Source of the DNA: Rhizoclosmatium globosum
Taxonomy: Eukaryota > Chytridiomycota > Chytridiomycetes > Chytridiales > Chytriomycetaceae
Direction of reading: 5' to 3'
Assembly (NCBI GenBank): GCA_002104985.1
Contig: MCGO01000002.1
Span: forward strand, 620,001-684,000
DNA: 64,000 nt
Shown in pieces: positions 1 to 12,910 of the stretch. The notes beneath the pieces were generated by a model that did not search any database, was not told the DNA's origin, and saw only the letters and a list, made by a program, of their open reading frames with translations. Made by a program: the position numbers and the translations under genes. Every line of letters begins with the position of its first letter. Position 1 is the first letter of the stretch.

Positions 1-1249
1 CCTGTCAAGAAGTTGCATGTGAAGGATCAGAAGCGTGTGCTTGTGACTGGAGGTGCTGGTTTTGTGGGATCCCACTTGGTCGACAGACTCATGATCATGG
101 GTCACTTTGTTATTGTCGCAGATAACTTCTTTACTGGCTTCAAGCGCAATGTGCAGCACTGGATTGGTCACCCCAACTTTGAGTTGATCCGTCACGATGT
201 TGTTGGTGAGGTTTTGTCGATTTGTACAAGTCCCTGAGACAACATAACCACTCAAACCTATTCTCTCACTATTGCTAGACCCTCTTATGGTCGAAGTGGA
301 TCAGATCTACCACTTGGCGTGCCCAGCCTCCCCTCCACACTACCAACACAACCCTGTCAAGACCATTAAGACTTCCATGATGGGAACCATCAACATGTTG
401 GGATTGGCAAAGAGAACTAAGGCTAGAATTCTTCTCGCGTCTACCTCTGGTATGTTTGGTCTTTTTTCGTACTTCCGATTATACGATGAGAACCTTTTGA
501 CAATCGAGACCAAGTTCACTAAAAACGCGAAACTATTCACCAGAAATCTACGGAGACCCAGAGGAGCACCCACAGAAGGAGACTTACTGGGGTCATGTCA
601 ACCCAGTTGAGTTTTTTTTGGGATTTTTTAGTTTTATTTACTTAGGTCTAATATTAATTTTAGATCGGTATCCGTGCCTGTTACGATGAAGGAAAGCGTA
701 TTGCTGAAACTTTGGCGTACGAGTACCAAAGAAAGGACAAGGTTGAAGTTCGTGTTGTGAGAATTTTCAACAGTTGAGTGCATTATTTTTATTTTCCTAT
801 CTTTCTATTATCTTAATTCCCAATATTCTTTAGCCTTTGGTCCACGTATGAACCCAGAAGACGGACGTGTCGTTTCCAACTTCATCGTCCAGGCTCTCAA
901 GGGTGAACAGTTGACTGTGTACGGAGGAGGAAAGCAGACTCGTTCGTTCCAATACGTGCACGACTTGATTGACGGAATGATCAAGCTCATGAACTCTGAG
1001 TACAGCCAGCCAGTAAACGTTGGAAACCCTGAGGAGTACACTATTGGTCAATTTGCTGAGGCGATTCGTGACTTGGTGAACCCCAAGGCGACTATTGCAG
1101 ACTTGCCAATGCCAAAGGATGACCCACAGAGACGTAAGCCAGACATTACTCGAGCCAAGACCGAGATTGGATGGGAGCCTAGGTTCTCTGTGATGCAGGG
1201 AGTTGAGGAGACTGTTGAGTACTTCAAGAGCATTGTTGACATTCTTTAA
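1..1249 (+). CDS. UXS1: UDP-glucuronic acid decarboxylase (UDP-xylose synthase), 5' partial
   Basis: Converts UDP-glucuronate to UDP-xylose with a bound NAD+. The upstream coding part lies outside the window; about 320 residues are visible. I place exons at 1-205, 279-449, 544-605, 664-772 and 834-1249; joined in frame they give an uninterrupted short-chain dehydrogenase (extended SDR) fold. The NAD-binding glycine motif TGGAGFVG is near the start. The UXS-typical HLACPASP, the catalytic YDEGK (YxxxK) and the substrate-site stretch [15 protein letters not shown] follow in order. Introns 3 and 4 use an unusual GTTGAG donor. The stop is 78 bases before the ubiquilin start, so both genes share a very short gap. 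Any N-terminal membrane anchor would be upstream of the window. Family assignment is very secure. Confidence 0.95.
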
Positions 1250-1327
1250 TTTGTGATTGGGTGTGAAGGGTGGTTGTGGTATTTGAATTCATTCGTGGGA
1301 AAAGAAATCAAGGGGGCAATAGAAACC

Positions 1328-2838
1328 ATGTCCCAAACACTTACCTTCAAAGTCCGAGCACCATCGGGCGAAACCCACACGGTCCAAGTTGATTCCGAGT
1401 CGACATTCGGCGGGCTCAAAGCAGCGCTGTCGCCGGTTGTGTCGATCGCTGCAACGGAGATGCGGGTTGTTTGCGGCGGGCGAATCCTGCGCGACGACGA
1501 TGCGGCAATTCAAAGCCTGGGCTTGGCTGACGGGGCGACGCTTCACGTTGTGCGACAGGTGCGTTGGTGGTCGTTGGTCGTGTTCACCACTAACTAAAGT
1601 ACCACAACTGTCTAGGCTCAGAACTCGCAACAAACTGTTTCCTCTCCAGCTGCAGCTGCGAGCCAGGCGCGGTCGCCGGCTGCTGCGAATCCCCTCTTTG
1701 GCGGTATGGGCGGCGCGGGGGGTATGCCCGACAGAGACCAAATGCAGGCGATGATGCGCAATCCAATGATGCAGGCTCTTCTCAACAACCCTGACTTGAT
1801 GGCTTCAATCATGGAGGCTGATCCTCGTATGCAAGCCATGGCGGAACAAAATCCTGAAATTAGACGCATGCTTCGCGACCCCGCCTTCCTCAGACAAATG
1901 ACCCAGGCGATGCAGAACCCTGCGTTAATGGATGAAATGCAGAGAAACCAAGACCGTGCGTTGTCGAATATTGAGTCCATGCCTGGTGGAATGACCGCTC
2001 TCAGTGGATTGTACAGCTCAATGGAACGAACTCAAAGAGCTCTGGAGCCAACGGGACCTACTGTGACTGATGAATCGAATCGTCTTTTTGCGGAACGGAT
2101 TGGCGCTGACTTGAGCGATCAAAGTGCATTACCTAATCCTTGGGCTCCTGCTGCTACAACTTCTTCAACCGCGAGACCTGCTGCAGCTGGTGCGGCAACT
2201 GGCACCGTACCAAATCCATTCGCTGCATTGAGCGGTGCGGGTGCTGGCGCGGGTGCCAATCCCTTCGCGTTCCCTCAATTCCCTACTCCTGCAGCTCAAG
2301 CAGGGGTTCCACAACCAGGAGCACCTGCCAACAATATGCAAAGTGAGTGAATTATGAAACTTTCACTTTGAATCAAACTAATACAAATCAAGGTGATCCA
2401 TTCTTGAGCGCGCTTCTTGGAATGAACCTCGCGAACCAAACTGCCAGTCAAGGACATGGACAAACTCCATCAAATCAGCAACCAAACCCCGTAGAAGTTC
2501 AAGCTCAACGTCTTCAAATGTTAACACAGCTCATTCAACTTCAACAGGCGATGCAAGGTGCTCAAGCTGGTGTCGCACCAGGAGTAGCTTCTCAACAACC
2601 CCAACTACCATTTTTCAATCCCTATGCAAACCCGTACGCCTTCACTGCACCACCAGCAGCTACAACGCCAGTTTCCCCGACTCCTGCTGCACCAGCCATA
2701 CCACCTGAGGAGCGTTTCAAGGACCAACTGGAACAAATGAATGCGATGGGTTTTGACGACAATCAGAAGAATATCAAAGCTTTGTTGGCTGCTGGAGGGA
2801 ACTTGGAAAGTGCAATCAATTATTTGCTGTCTATGTGA
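1328..2838 (+). CDS. DSK2: Ubiquilin / Dsk2 ubiquitin shuttle protein
   Basis: Shuttles ubiquitylated clients to the proteasome and helps clear misfolded proteins. Exons 1328-1558, 1616-2342 and 2393-2838 join in frame to about 467 residues, normal for the family. The N-terminal ~75 residues are a ubiquitin-like domain (FKVRAPSGETHTVQVD). The middle is rich in Met/Asn/Gln/Pro with STI1-type repeats (MMQALLNNPDLM, then MLRDPAFLRQM). The last ~45 residues are a UBA domain with the MGF motif (LEQMNAMGFDD) and LESAINYLL. The start is the first ATG that yields the complete ubiquitin fold. Introns use standard GTGCGT and GTGAGT donors. No frame problem is visible. Confidence 0.95.
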
Positions 2839-2944
2839 GAAAGAATCAGAAGAAAAATGTATTCCATATAGGAACTGAAAGAGTAATTCGATTGTTTGTT
2901 TCTGTTTCCCATTGTTTCTTGCAACCCAACAACTCCTTCTAAAA

Positions 2945-5764
2945 ATGGCCGCGAACCTGGATCAAGGAGTTGCAGCAATCAAAATCGAGACTTCCGAAAC
3001 TGCCGAGAATGTAACTGGAGCGGTTCCTTCAACCGGAGGTTTGAGACGAATGTCAAGTGGGGTGGCCACACACCGCTATTCAATCTCAGCGGCGGAAGTA
3101 AAAGCAAAGACAAAGATTATCTTGCATGGTAAGAACATGATCAAATACTAGTTTATGGAAAGAGTTGAAAGTTAACGTGTCCCTTATGCTAGTGTTATGT
3201 GTAACTTTCCATCATCGGTATGCCTCTCCTATCTTTCTCTCGCTTCTGCTGCAAGCTAAACATACTCTTCAACTCAATTTGATATCTTCAGTAACGGTCC
3301 ACAGGTTTGGCTTCCTCAGTCTTTCTCTTGGATCTCTGACAACCTTCTCAATTAGGTGGAGTATGTGACTCCTCCGTTTCCCGGACACGAACCGTTGGGA
3401 GACTCGTTTCAACCTGACGGAAGTCGTACAGCGATAGGATTGCCTGATGAATGGTCGTTCTTTGTGAGTGCAATGAACATGTCACCCAAAGGAGATACTG
3501 ACTCGTGCATCCACCAATAAGCCCTTTCTATGCTTACCAGATGGAGCACATGGTAAACTCAATTATTCTTGATTATTGAGTCATGTTAATGTGATTTTGC
3601 ATATGCAGCAAGCGAAGAAGAGTTTATTTGTGAGTCGGATTGGGAACATATGAAGGAGAACTGACTTAAAACAACCTTGGAAACCCCTGTAGATTTCCAC
3701 CTTCCCCCAGTGGCTGGATGGGAAGGGTATAACACGACGTTGTTCGGACTGGCGTGTTTCCGACAGATACCCGTCGCTGTAAGTGGTTCGATATCGTTTC
3801 GACACATCTGAAAAATCTTGAATCAGGACCTTTTGGTGAAAACACCCGATTTGACGCGAAGCACTGTTCAAAAGGCGTTGGTAGTTTTGGCGACTGAGGT
3901 AAACACTGTATTGGGAATGATGTTTCCTGAAATCGCCCTTCAAGCCGATTCTCGGTTCAGTTCGAACGAAACTGAGTCTCGTAAATCAAGCATTTTTTGG
4001 ACAGCGTGATTTCTCGAAGATGGATATTGTTGAGGTATGTCGGAAATGTTTTTGAATGCTAGGTTTTTAAACTGGAATCTTAGACATTATACACAAGTTT
4101 AACTATGTCAATTCACGGCCCGATTTCAGACTCTACCCTTTATTCTGGAATCTCACTCCGCGAACTAGTCAACAAATTCAAGCAAAAGACTCTTCAACTC
4201 TTCAAACTCCTCTTTCTCGAGAAACGCGTTTTATTCTATGGACCGAAAGTCGAAGCTCTTTCATCTTACCAGTACAGTTTGATTTCCTTGATGCCAGACC
4301 TGTTGCGACATTTGCACGACGTTGGAGCACCGAATCTGTGTTATGCAGAGACAGGATGTTTACAGCCAGATGCGGAAGCCGGTGATGCGTTTCGACAAAA
4401 GTTGAGGAGTTTAGGGCTTCCGTTACGGATCTTTGGCGAGGTTTGGATTGTACGAAACTTGAAGTCGATGACTGAATTGTTATGTTCAAGGGTGCATTCT
4501 TTCAGCCTTATATTCCATTACAACAGATTGATGTGATTATGGCGCCAGAGACAAAGTCGTTCTTGGTGGGTACGAGCAATTCAATTTTCTTACATAATAA
4601 GACGGCACGGATTGATGCGATTGTCAATGTAAGACACGCTTTCATTAATCAAAGTATTTAACATAACTTCGTGTAGTGCGAGAAAGGAACGATTGAAGTG
4701 ATTGATCCAGTTTTGATGCAAGCAATGTCTCTGACGTCTGCTGATAAACGGTTTATCGATGGTAAGCTAGTCTCATCAAAACTGTATCGCGACTTAGAAT
4801 TATAAATTAGAAATTACCAAGACAGTTACAAGTACTTGGTTGCAAGAGGGTTTGTTGAGTCCTTTTTTTCCATTTGGGAACTAAAGCCCTTAATTAGATG
4901 ACCCTAGTCTCAACCAGCAAATCGAGTTTGAAGGAAGTGACGATGACATTCGAGCTCGTTTTGAATCATATCTGTTTTCGTTCCTTGTTTCGGCAAAATT
5001 GACATTAGATCCTCCTGAGGTTGTCGCAACGAGTCCAGATGCACCAACTCCAAAACGTGAGAAATATATTGAAACTTTGTTTCGGTTAATCGTTATGTTT
5101 AGCCAAGGATTACACGAGTGACTTCAACAGTTCATGGGTTAAATTGTGGCAAAAGACCAACAACTTCAAGATATGGAACGAACATACAAGTGGACCACAC
5201 ATTTCTTCAACTGGAATGTATGTTATTTGCTCATGTTCATTTGTGTTGGGAATAGCTGACAGTAAAGCACTTCAAAAGCAGAAGCCCAGGTCACGTCAAA
5301 GAAGTCCCTTCAACACTTTCCTACATGTCTGCGCAATTATCTCAATTCAGCTGGAACGTTATGCCTGCTCCTCAGACCGTAGAAAAGGCTCTGGCCACGG
5401 CAGAATCAACTGTAAAATCTGCCGTGAGTACTGTCGCTGAATCGCAACAGGCAAAGACGATTCAAAGTACGTTTCTAATTTTTTTCTTGTTCGTTTACTG
5501 AATTTGTGGTTAGCGGGTGCAACTCAAATGTTCGCGAGTGTGTCAGGCTGGATGTCAACCAAGAAACAAACCTGGACTTCGGCGAGCCCTAAACCAGGAG
5601 ATTCCGCAACTAACGCTAACACATCGTCTGGAGACACTAGAGTGCAGACCGATGGGAAAGTGGAGGCTGGGGCAGAAGGACCTAAATCTGCTGGATCGGA
5701 GGAGCCGTTTGTGGAAATCAAGGCGACAGATGCGGTAGAGACGTTCGAAGAAATCAAAATGTGA
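2945..5764 (+). CDS. AVL9: AVL9 family late-secretory pathway protein
   Basis: AVL9 proteins belong to the DENN-related superfamily and act in Golgi-to-surface vesicle traffic. The gene has about a dozen short introns; after splicing the first half follows the family closely: VTFHHRNGPQVEYVTPPFP, then PFLCLPDGAH, FHLPP, the block TRSTVQKALVVL, LVNQAFFGQRDFS and FKQKTLQLFKLLFLEKRVLF. A tiny 13-base exon (about 3292-3304) encodes part of the conserved N-terminus. The exon at about 3959 is entered through the acceptor just before CCGATTCTCGG, which gives the expected PILGSVRTKLS. The C-terminal ~150 residues are low-complexity Ser/Thr/Lys and end in an acidic tail. The start ATG is in a good context 106 bases after ubiquilin. 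Confidence 0.88.
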
Positions 5765-5890
5765 TGTTTGGTTCTTTCTTTCATCTGTTTTCCATAAAGC
5801 TTCTCGAAGTATTAATAACACGCATCGATTTTTTGTCCCCCAATCCACCCCTGACCCACGCATCCGTCTCCCCGTCCGAGCAACTCATAA

Positions 5891-8800
5891 ATGGCGTTTC
5901 AGTGGGCTAAAAACCAGGCTCAAAATGGAATTGAGGACATGGTGCTCCTCTCCAAGGTCACAGATGACCAAATCACAGACAACTTGAAGAAGAGGTATCG
6001 TGTATTCATAGCCCTCTGAACCAGAATATCTTACGATGTACCACTCTATATCTCTTGGATAGAATTAATGCGGATTTGATGTTCACTTACATTGGTAAGC
6101 AAAAGGCGGGGATCTCGATAGTTTTGACTAAGTGTCTCCAACAATAACAGGTCCCACACTCGTCGCCGGTGCAGTTTTTCCACATCAATTATATTTCGTC
6201 TGATATATCGTTCACAGTGAACCCATACAAGCGATTGCCATACTTTACTGAGAAGGAAATTGGTTCGTGTGGATACCATTCAATTCCGCTTCAGTGCGCT
6301 AACTCATTATTATGTATTCAGAGCAATATCATGGATCTGTATGTATCGATTGGTCTTATTGTTGTGCGATGGACTCATTATCGTCAAAAGGCTGCATACG
6401 AACATCCACCTCACATCTATGCTTTGGCAGACAAAATGTATCGTATTGAAGTGATATTGGAGGCTTATCTTTAATGGCCATATGCTCAGGTTCCAGAGTA
6501 TGATTACCGATGAAGAGAACCAGTGTGTTATCATCAGTGGTGAATCTGGAGCTGGTAGGGCTATTGCTTGTCTTTGGAATTCATACTTATGTTTTATAAA
6601 AGGTAAAACCGAGTCTGCGAAGTTGATCATGTAACCGATTCGATTGCCTGAATTGACCAAAGCCTGATGAAATAATTAGGAACTATATTGCTGCCGTGTC
6701 TTCAAAGGGAGGCTCTAATGGTAACGTTGTTGAAAACATCAAACAAGTTATCTTGGAATCCAACCCGTTGCTTGAATCATTCGGAAACGCCAAGACATTG
6801 AGAAACAACAACTCTTCTCGTTTCGTGAGTGCACTCTTGGTTCAGCTCAGAAAATGTAATTGAATTGTTTGTTATAGGGAAAGTATTTCGAAATCAACTT
6901 TACAAAGAGTGGAGCTCCCGCTGGTGGAAAGATTTCCAACTTCTTGTTGGAGAAGGTGGGTTGTTAGCTACAGACTTGAAAAGACAGCTCCTAAACTGCT
7001 CCAATCAGTCTCGTGTCGTTGGCCCTGGACCAGGAGAGCGTAACTTCCACATCTTCTACCAATTGACGACTGCGTGCACCAGGGAAGAGAAGGAGGCCTT
7101 GGGAATGATGGAACCCAAATACTTCCATTACTTAAATACGTCAACTGAGTTCACCGCTGACGGAATCAGTGATTCTGAGGAATATGCGGCAATGAAGAAA
7201 GGAATGCAGATCTGTAATATTGTTGGACAAGATCAAACCAGTGTGTTCCAAATTCTCGCTGGTGTATTGCACCTTGGAAATGTTGCATTCTTTGAGGAAG
7301 GAAATGATGCCAAAGTGGCAAACCACGAGAGTAAGCGCGTAAGGATTTGCTGATAGTAGCTAAAGTGTGAATTATAGCCTTGGATTTCCCTGCTTACCTC
7401 TTCGGTATCGACAAGGATATGTTGAATGCGAAATTGACAAGGTGAGTGACTTATGACCAGTAATTGGTCTCAACAGTTCACTTAGTCGTATTGTGACCAC
7501 TGGTGGATTCGGTGGAAAGCGCTCCTCAACCTACAACGTTACGATGAACGTCGAACAAGCCACAAACACCCGTGATGCTCTTGCGAAAGCATTATACTCG
7601 AGAATGTTTGACTGGATTGTTCAGAGTGTAAACGGAGCCTTGGCGAACCTTTCTCGTGGCATTGGTGCATCATCTCTTTGCATTGGAGTACTCGATATTT
7701 TCGGTTTTGAAATCTTTGAGGTTTGTATCGCTCCTTTCGAATTAAGCATTCATATCCTTCATTAGAAAAACGGATTCGAGCAGTTCTGTATCAACTATGT
7801 CAATGAAAGGCTTCAACAGATTTTCATTGAGCTGACGTTGAAATCCGAACAAGAGGAATACCAGCGTGAGGGAATTCAATGGACACCAATTGATTACTTC
7901 AACAACAAGGTCGTGGTTGACTTGATTGAGAGCAAGGTTTGTGCATTGATCTCTTTTGTTCTTCTAAACATGCATGGTTTGTTCTAGAAACCTCCTGGTG
8001 TCATGGCTGTCTTGGACGATGTTTGCTCCACCATGCATGCTCAAGTTGAAGGTGCTGATATGAAGTTTGTTCAGGTATGTAAATGTGGATTTTGTGGTTG
8101 AGCTCACATAGTCTAGAAATTGGATATGGCTTGCAACCAAAACAAGCACTTCAAGGGAATGCAAACCCACTTTGTGATCAGTCACTATGCTGGATCTGTG
8201 ACTTACGACTGCGATGGTTTCACCGAAGCTAACAAAGATACACTTTTCAAGGATTTGATTCAGTTGATGCAATCGACGACCAAGTGAGTTTCATAAATCA
8301 ACTTGATAGTTTTTAACATTCAAATTCAGTCCGTTCATCCGTGCTTTGTTCCCTGAAGTCGTAGATGAGTTGGACAAGAAGCGTCCAACAACTGTATCTC
8401 ACAAAATCAAGGGTCAATCCCAAGAACTTGTAGATACATTGATGCGATGCACTCCCTCGTATGTTCGATGTATCAAACCCAATGAAACCAAGCGCGCCAA
8501 AGATTGGGACAACAAAAGAGTTGAACACCAAGTTCGTTATCTCAATTTGAAGGAAAACATCAAGGTTCGACGTGCTGGTTTCTGTTACAGAAACTTCTTC
8601 GACAAGTTTTTGCGTCGATTTGCCATCCTTACTCCACAAACCTGGCCACAATGGAACGGACCTTCGTTGGAGGGAATCAAAATTATTATGAAGTCTGTTG
8701 ATATGGATCCAAAAGAATGGCAAATTGGAACAAGCAAAGTCTTCATCAAGAGTCCAGAATCGCTCTTTTTGTTGGAAGAGCAGCGTGATCGTAAATTCCA

Positions 8801-10234
8801 CGGCTTTGCCAAAATTATTCAACGCGCTTACCGTCGTTGGAAGAGTCGAAAGTACTTTTTGGAAATGCGCAAGAAGGCTGCTGAGGTTGTGTACAACCAG
8901 AAGGAAAGAAAGAGATTCAGTTTAAACAGAGAGTTTGTTGGAGACTACCTCAACTTCTTGGATAACCCAGTTCTGAAGTCTCTTGTTGGTAAGTGATCTT
9001 TGTTGATGTTGATTGCTCTAACTTCGTCATAGGGAAAAATGTGAAGGTCTACTTCTCAGATGTCGTTCAAAAGTATGACCGTAAGTTCAAGCCTACACCT
9101 CGCGAACTTTTGATCAGTGACAATGCTGTCTTCTTGATTGGATTCGAGAAAGAGAAAGAAGGCCCAAACAAGGGGAAAATGGTCAAGGTTGTGAAGCGTA
9201 AACTTGGGTTCAAGGAAATTGGTTCTGTTTCTCTCAGTACCATGTGCGATGATTATTTTGTCCTTCATGTTCCTTCTGAATACGATAATGTGATGGAAAA
9301 TCTTTTCAAGACGGAATTGATCACTGTCTTGAGGTAACATTACTCACACCTACACCCACACGAACTCTGACTCTTTTCAACAGCGAAAAGTATTTGGCTG
9401 CTACTGGATCTCGTTTGCAAATCAATTTTACAGACAAGTAAGCAATGTCGACTTGGGAAATGTAACTTATACCTTTTTAGCATCAAATACACTGTGAAGA
9501 AGACCACTTGGCAATCTGGTGGTATACACGAAATGAAATTCATCTCCGACAATAACGTGAAGCAGCCAACTGTCAAGCATTCGGGAAAAGTTGCTGAAGT
9601 GCGAGTCGCAAATGGACTTCCCAAAAACTCCCAACCTAAGCCATCTACTGTTATGCAACGACAAAACGTCCCATCGTCAAGATCTGCTCCCGTATCTCGT
9701 CCTTCGTATGGACAGCAGCAACAGTATCAGGCACCAGCCCCTGCCGCTTCTGGATTCCAAAGACCTTCTCAAAGCGGACCTGCAAGTGGAGGTTTCAAGC
9801 TTCCGGCGCCTGCTGCTGGCCCTGCAAATGGAGGATTCAAGCTTCCGTCGGGACCCACCAGTGGATATGGTGCTTCCAGTCCCCCTTCTAACCCCTCAAA
9901 CAACTTTGCTGCTGCGGCTGCTGCCAAGAAGAAGCCACCCCCACCAGCTCCACCAGCTAAGAAGTTACCTCAATGCAAGGCTCTGTACGATTATGAAGCC
10001 TCTGAAGCTGGTTTGTACAATAATTTTTATCAGGTGAATTTTAACAACTCGAATAAGATGAATTGTCATTCCGAGCCGGGGATGTGATCACAATTGTGAG
10101 CAAAGATGAGGGTTGGTGGACTGGTAACTTACGTGGCCAGAAAGGTTTATTCCCAGCTAATGTGAGTCTTTTTGCTTGAACTTTTATACAATATTAATTC
10201 GTATATTCAAACCCAGTATGTGGAAATGATTTAG
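5891..10234 (+). CDS. MYO1: Class I long-tailed myosin (Myo1, MYO1E/F-like)
   Basis: Actin motor for endocytosis and cortical actin. Many short introns; the spliced protein is about 1,100 residues. The motor has the P-loop GESGAGKTES, switch I NNNSSRFGKY and switch [11 protein letters not shown]. The TEDS position, 16 residues before DALAK, is a serine (in RSSTY), consistent with activation by PAK-type kinases. The neck has one clear IQ-like helix ([15 protein letters not shown]). The tail has a basic TH1 lipid-binding domain, a Gly/Pro/Ala/Gln region, a poly-proline stretch and a C-terminal SH3 domain split by introns ([15 protein letters not shown], then GWWTGNL and KGLFPANYVEMI). The protein ends right after SH3, so the acidic Arp2/3-binding tail of yeast Myo3/Myo5 is absent. 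No frame break was noticed. Confidence 0.95.
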
Positions 10235-11092
10235 CATTGTAATGATGGCTATTTTTCTTGTTGTTATGATATAAAGTATACTTTCCTTCTGGTATTGGGT
10301 GACGAGATTGTGGAATTTTGTATGCGAGTTTTAATAGAATGAAAGACGAAACGAAACGAAATAAGAGTCATCGAAAATCACATTAAATTCCAACAGATAT
10401 ACTGGTTTTGGCGGAAGCCATATGCTCTCTAACCAATTCCCCCTCCTTTGTACAACTTGAACCAAGTAAGTCATTTTCTGTAACAACAAGAACTCCTTGG
10501 TACTCCTTCCAGGCTTCCAGCTGAGAGCAAGTATCCAATTCTTAGAATGAATTTCATAGTTAGTAATGAATATTATAAATCTGAGGCCATCTTGGAAATA
10601 CCCTTTCTCAGCAGAAACAAACCCCCCATGACTTCTTGCAATTCCTTGATGGGCACAACAACTCTAAATAATGCTATCCTAAAATATGGTTAGGTGATAA
10701 TTGAATATTTAAAGTCAGAGACCATCTATCAGGAAAGGGTGTGACAATCAGAATTGGGCCCATCTATAACGCAACATATTAAATTGACTACAGCATATTA
10801 TCGGACGCACAGTGCAATGAGTCAAGCCGCGAGTTTTCAGTTGCTGTAAACGCGCCAAAAAGATTAAAACCTATCGTATTCACAGCCTTAATTATTGTCA
10901 CAAATAAAAAAACTTCACCAACCACAGATAAAACACAAGGCTTAAGAGACGATGCACAGATTCTTGGTTGGATTTCAAATGCTCTCCAAACTTCCTTCAG
11001 CTTGATTAGCTCACCTTCATTTAATACCATAAATGCCGGTAGCTGGACATTTAAAGTGAGCCATGTGCTCTGAAGAATGAAGTGTTGAGTAT
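10235..11092. other. Intergenic stretch without a recognised gene
   Basis: About 860 bases between the myosin stop and the stop of the next minus-strand gene. A minus-strand open frame at 10788-11159 (123 codons) overlaps the end of the neighbouring gene. It has one hydrophobic stretch but no recognisable family, no convincing start and no splice link to a conserved exon, so I do not call it a gene. The AT-rich part just after 10235 is probably the myosin 3' UTR. Confidence 0.5.
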
Positions 11093-12073
11093 TCAGACGG
11101 GGTTGGTTGAATAAATAACTGTAGACTTGGATGAAACAGGAACAGACTCTCGCTCGCATACTCGAAACTCATGCATCTCTTCAAGACACTGAATTTGCTC
11201 AGTTAATATAGTTTTTGCAGCAGAAAGCTCTTTCTGAGACTCATGATGGTGACGATCAAGAAGAGCCATTGCTTGATGGTTTTGAATAGCGTTCTCTAAT
11301 TCTGAGATCGTCATGGCCTCGCATGTTTCTTCGAAAGAAGATGCTTGTGAAGGAAAATAAGCCGATCGATATATTTTGTTGAAAGGACGATTAGACAGCA
11401 TACCTGTGTGACTAATTGGAAGTGTCTTTTGTTTCGTCGTTTTTGGAATCAATTCGGGTTCTTGCAGCTTACTGGTATCAAGTGAGGTAAAGGGAAAGCA
11501 TGATATCTTCAAACTCTGCTGAATTTTGGTATTCATGTTCGCGATTCGCTGTGACGCAAGCACTGCAGAGTGAAAGCTATAAGCTTTTCAATTCATTAAT
11601 GATACCACTTACTTGAAAAGTCAACATGGTGGCTTGATACCGCAGGTTTGGGGAATAGTCTGGCTGTTGTTTTAGGTCTGAATTTTAAGAATGTAAGTCA
11701 ACCCAGTGGCAAAAATCGCAAGCTGAAGCCAAATACCATCTAGAGGCAAGTTGAGTGGGGCGCGAATGGAATCAACTTCCACAGTGAGGCGTTTCGATTT
11801 TTTGAAGTGAATAGCAGGATGGTTCTTGAGTGAATTATATACAATTGCGGTATGATTTGAACCGAAGATGTAGTGAAAGGTGGATCTTAGGACTACCGAG
11901 CGGTGGAGGTGCCTTCCAACTTCTTGATATTCACCAACAAACAACAATTGTCCAATAATGGAACCCCAGATTTCTTCAGCCGGCTTTAAGAACGCTTCAT
12001 TTTCTTCCCGTACTGAGGCATAAACCTTTTCAGAGGTGATGGATGAAGCAGACGGACCCTGGACAGGGGACAT
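11093..12073 (-). CDS. Hypothetical protein with C-terminal coiled coil
   Basis: I do not recognise the family. A first exon runs 12073 to about 11738. It encodes a globular-looking segment (GRHLHRSVVLRSTFHYIFG). A GTATTT...CAG intron then removes about 60 bases, restoring one frame through DLKQQPDYSPNLRYQAT. A second intron (donor GTAAGT near 11606, acceptor CTGCAG near 11567) leads into the last exon, 11563-11093, which may hold one more short intron. The last ~80 residues are rich in Glu, Gln, His and Leu with heptad spacing (ISELENAIQNHQAMALL), suggesting a coiled coil. No signal peptide is seen, and a hydrophobic run near the end of exon 1 lies inside the proposed intron. The gene is transcribed away from the gap at 12074-12910. 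Exon limits are tentative. Confidence 0.55.
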
Positions 12074-12910
12074 CAGAATTGTCGGAATTTGTTTGGTGTA
12101 TATTTATTTACATTCATAATTTCACATTCCAGTCTTCAGAAGAGTAATAATTCACGTCCCAGTCATTCGCGGAGGAATATAAGAGCCAACCACTGTGTGC
12201 CGAAGCAGTCTACAGCTGGAGTTCAGAAACCAAAGGAAAGGCACTGGGACGCCAACAACCATCCAACTGTCCACAGTAAAGGAAATATCCATGTTGCGCG
12301 CCTAAGCATTAAACAACTGGCGTGGCACTTTACAGGGACTGTCGCTGGACGGTTCCACAGGAATCATTCAACCAAAGAGCCCACAGTCGCTATATGGCCG
12401 CAAATTAACAACAAAGAGATTGGAAACACAAACTCCGTATTGTGTGGGCCATTTTGTATAATGAGATTACAGACGTACTTAATGTTAACTACGAAGTTAG
12501 ACTTTAGTGAAATGAAAGACGCGAAGGGTAGGTGAGTGAAGAATTGTCAGAGTGGGAAGTTGGGAACGGAGTAGAGCAGTGAGCGAGATAGAGTCAAGGC
12601 CTATTAAGACAGTTGAAACAAGTTGATGATGAAGTTACTAAGAGAGGAGCCGTATTGGGTTGTTAGATTGAGAGTTGACCCTTCAAACATGGTGCTCCTG
12701 TTACCTGTCCAAGGTATTCAGGCTTAGAATAACCCAACGGCCAGCCAGTTTAAATTTTAAGAGTAGTGCAAGAGGAAAGAAAGGGAAGGAGTGATAGGAG
12801 GAGATCGTACATACAGTAGAATTTTGGGATGTGAAAAAAAAATACGAAGTGTCTTTTTTATTCACTTGGGAATACTTTTCTCCCTCCCATCAATCTACAT
12901 AATTAAAATA
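12074..12910. other. Intergenic region: upstream of hypothetical gene, downstream of GATA gene
   Basis: This 837-base gap separates the start of the coiled-coil protein gene from the stop of the GATA factor gene, both on the minus strand. A plus-strand open frame at 12089-12535 has a low-complexity composition and no recognisable domain. An A-rich run at about 12834-12842 lies close to the GATA 3' end. I see no tRNA, repeat or conserved coding exon. Confidence 0.5.

Noticed and set aside
10788..11159. Minus-strand 123-codon open frame after the myosin gene.
   Set aside because: It overlaps the end of the neighbouring gene and has no family match or clear start; insufficient support.
12089..12535. 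148-codon plus-strand open frame as a gene.
   Set aside because: No domain, low complexity, no splice signals linking it to conserved exons; more likely chance in the intergenic region.
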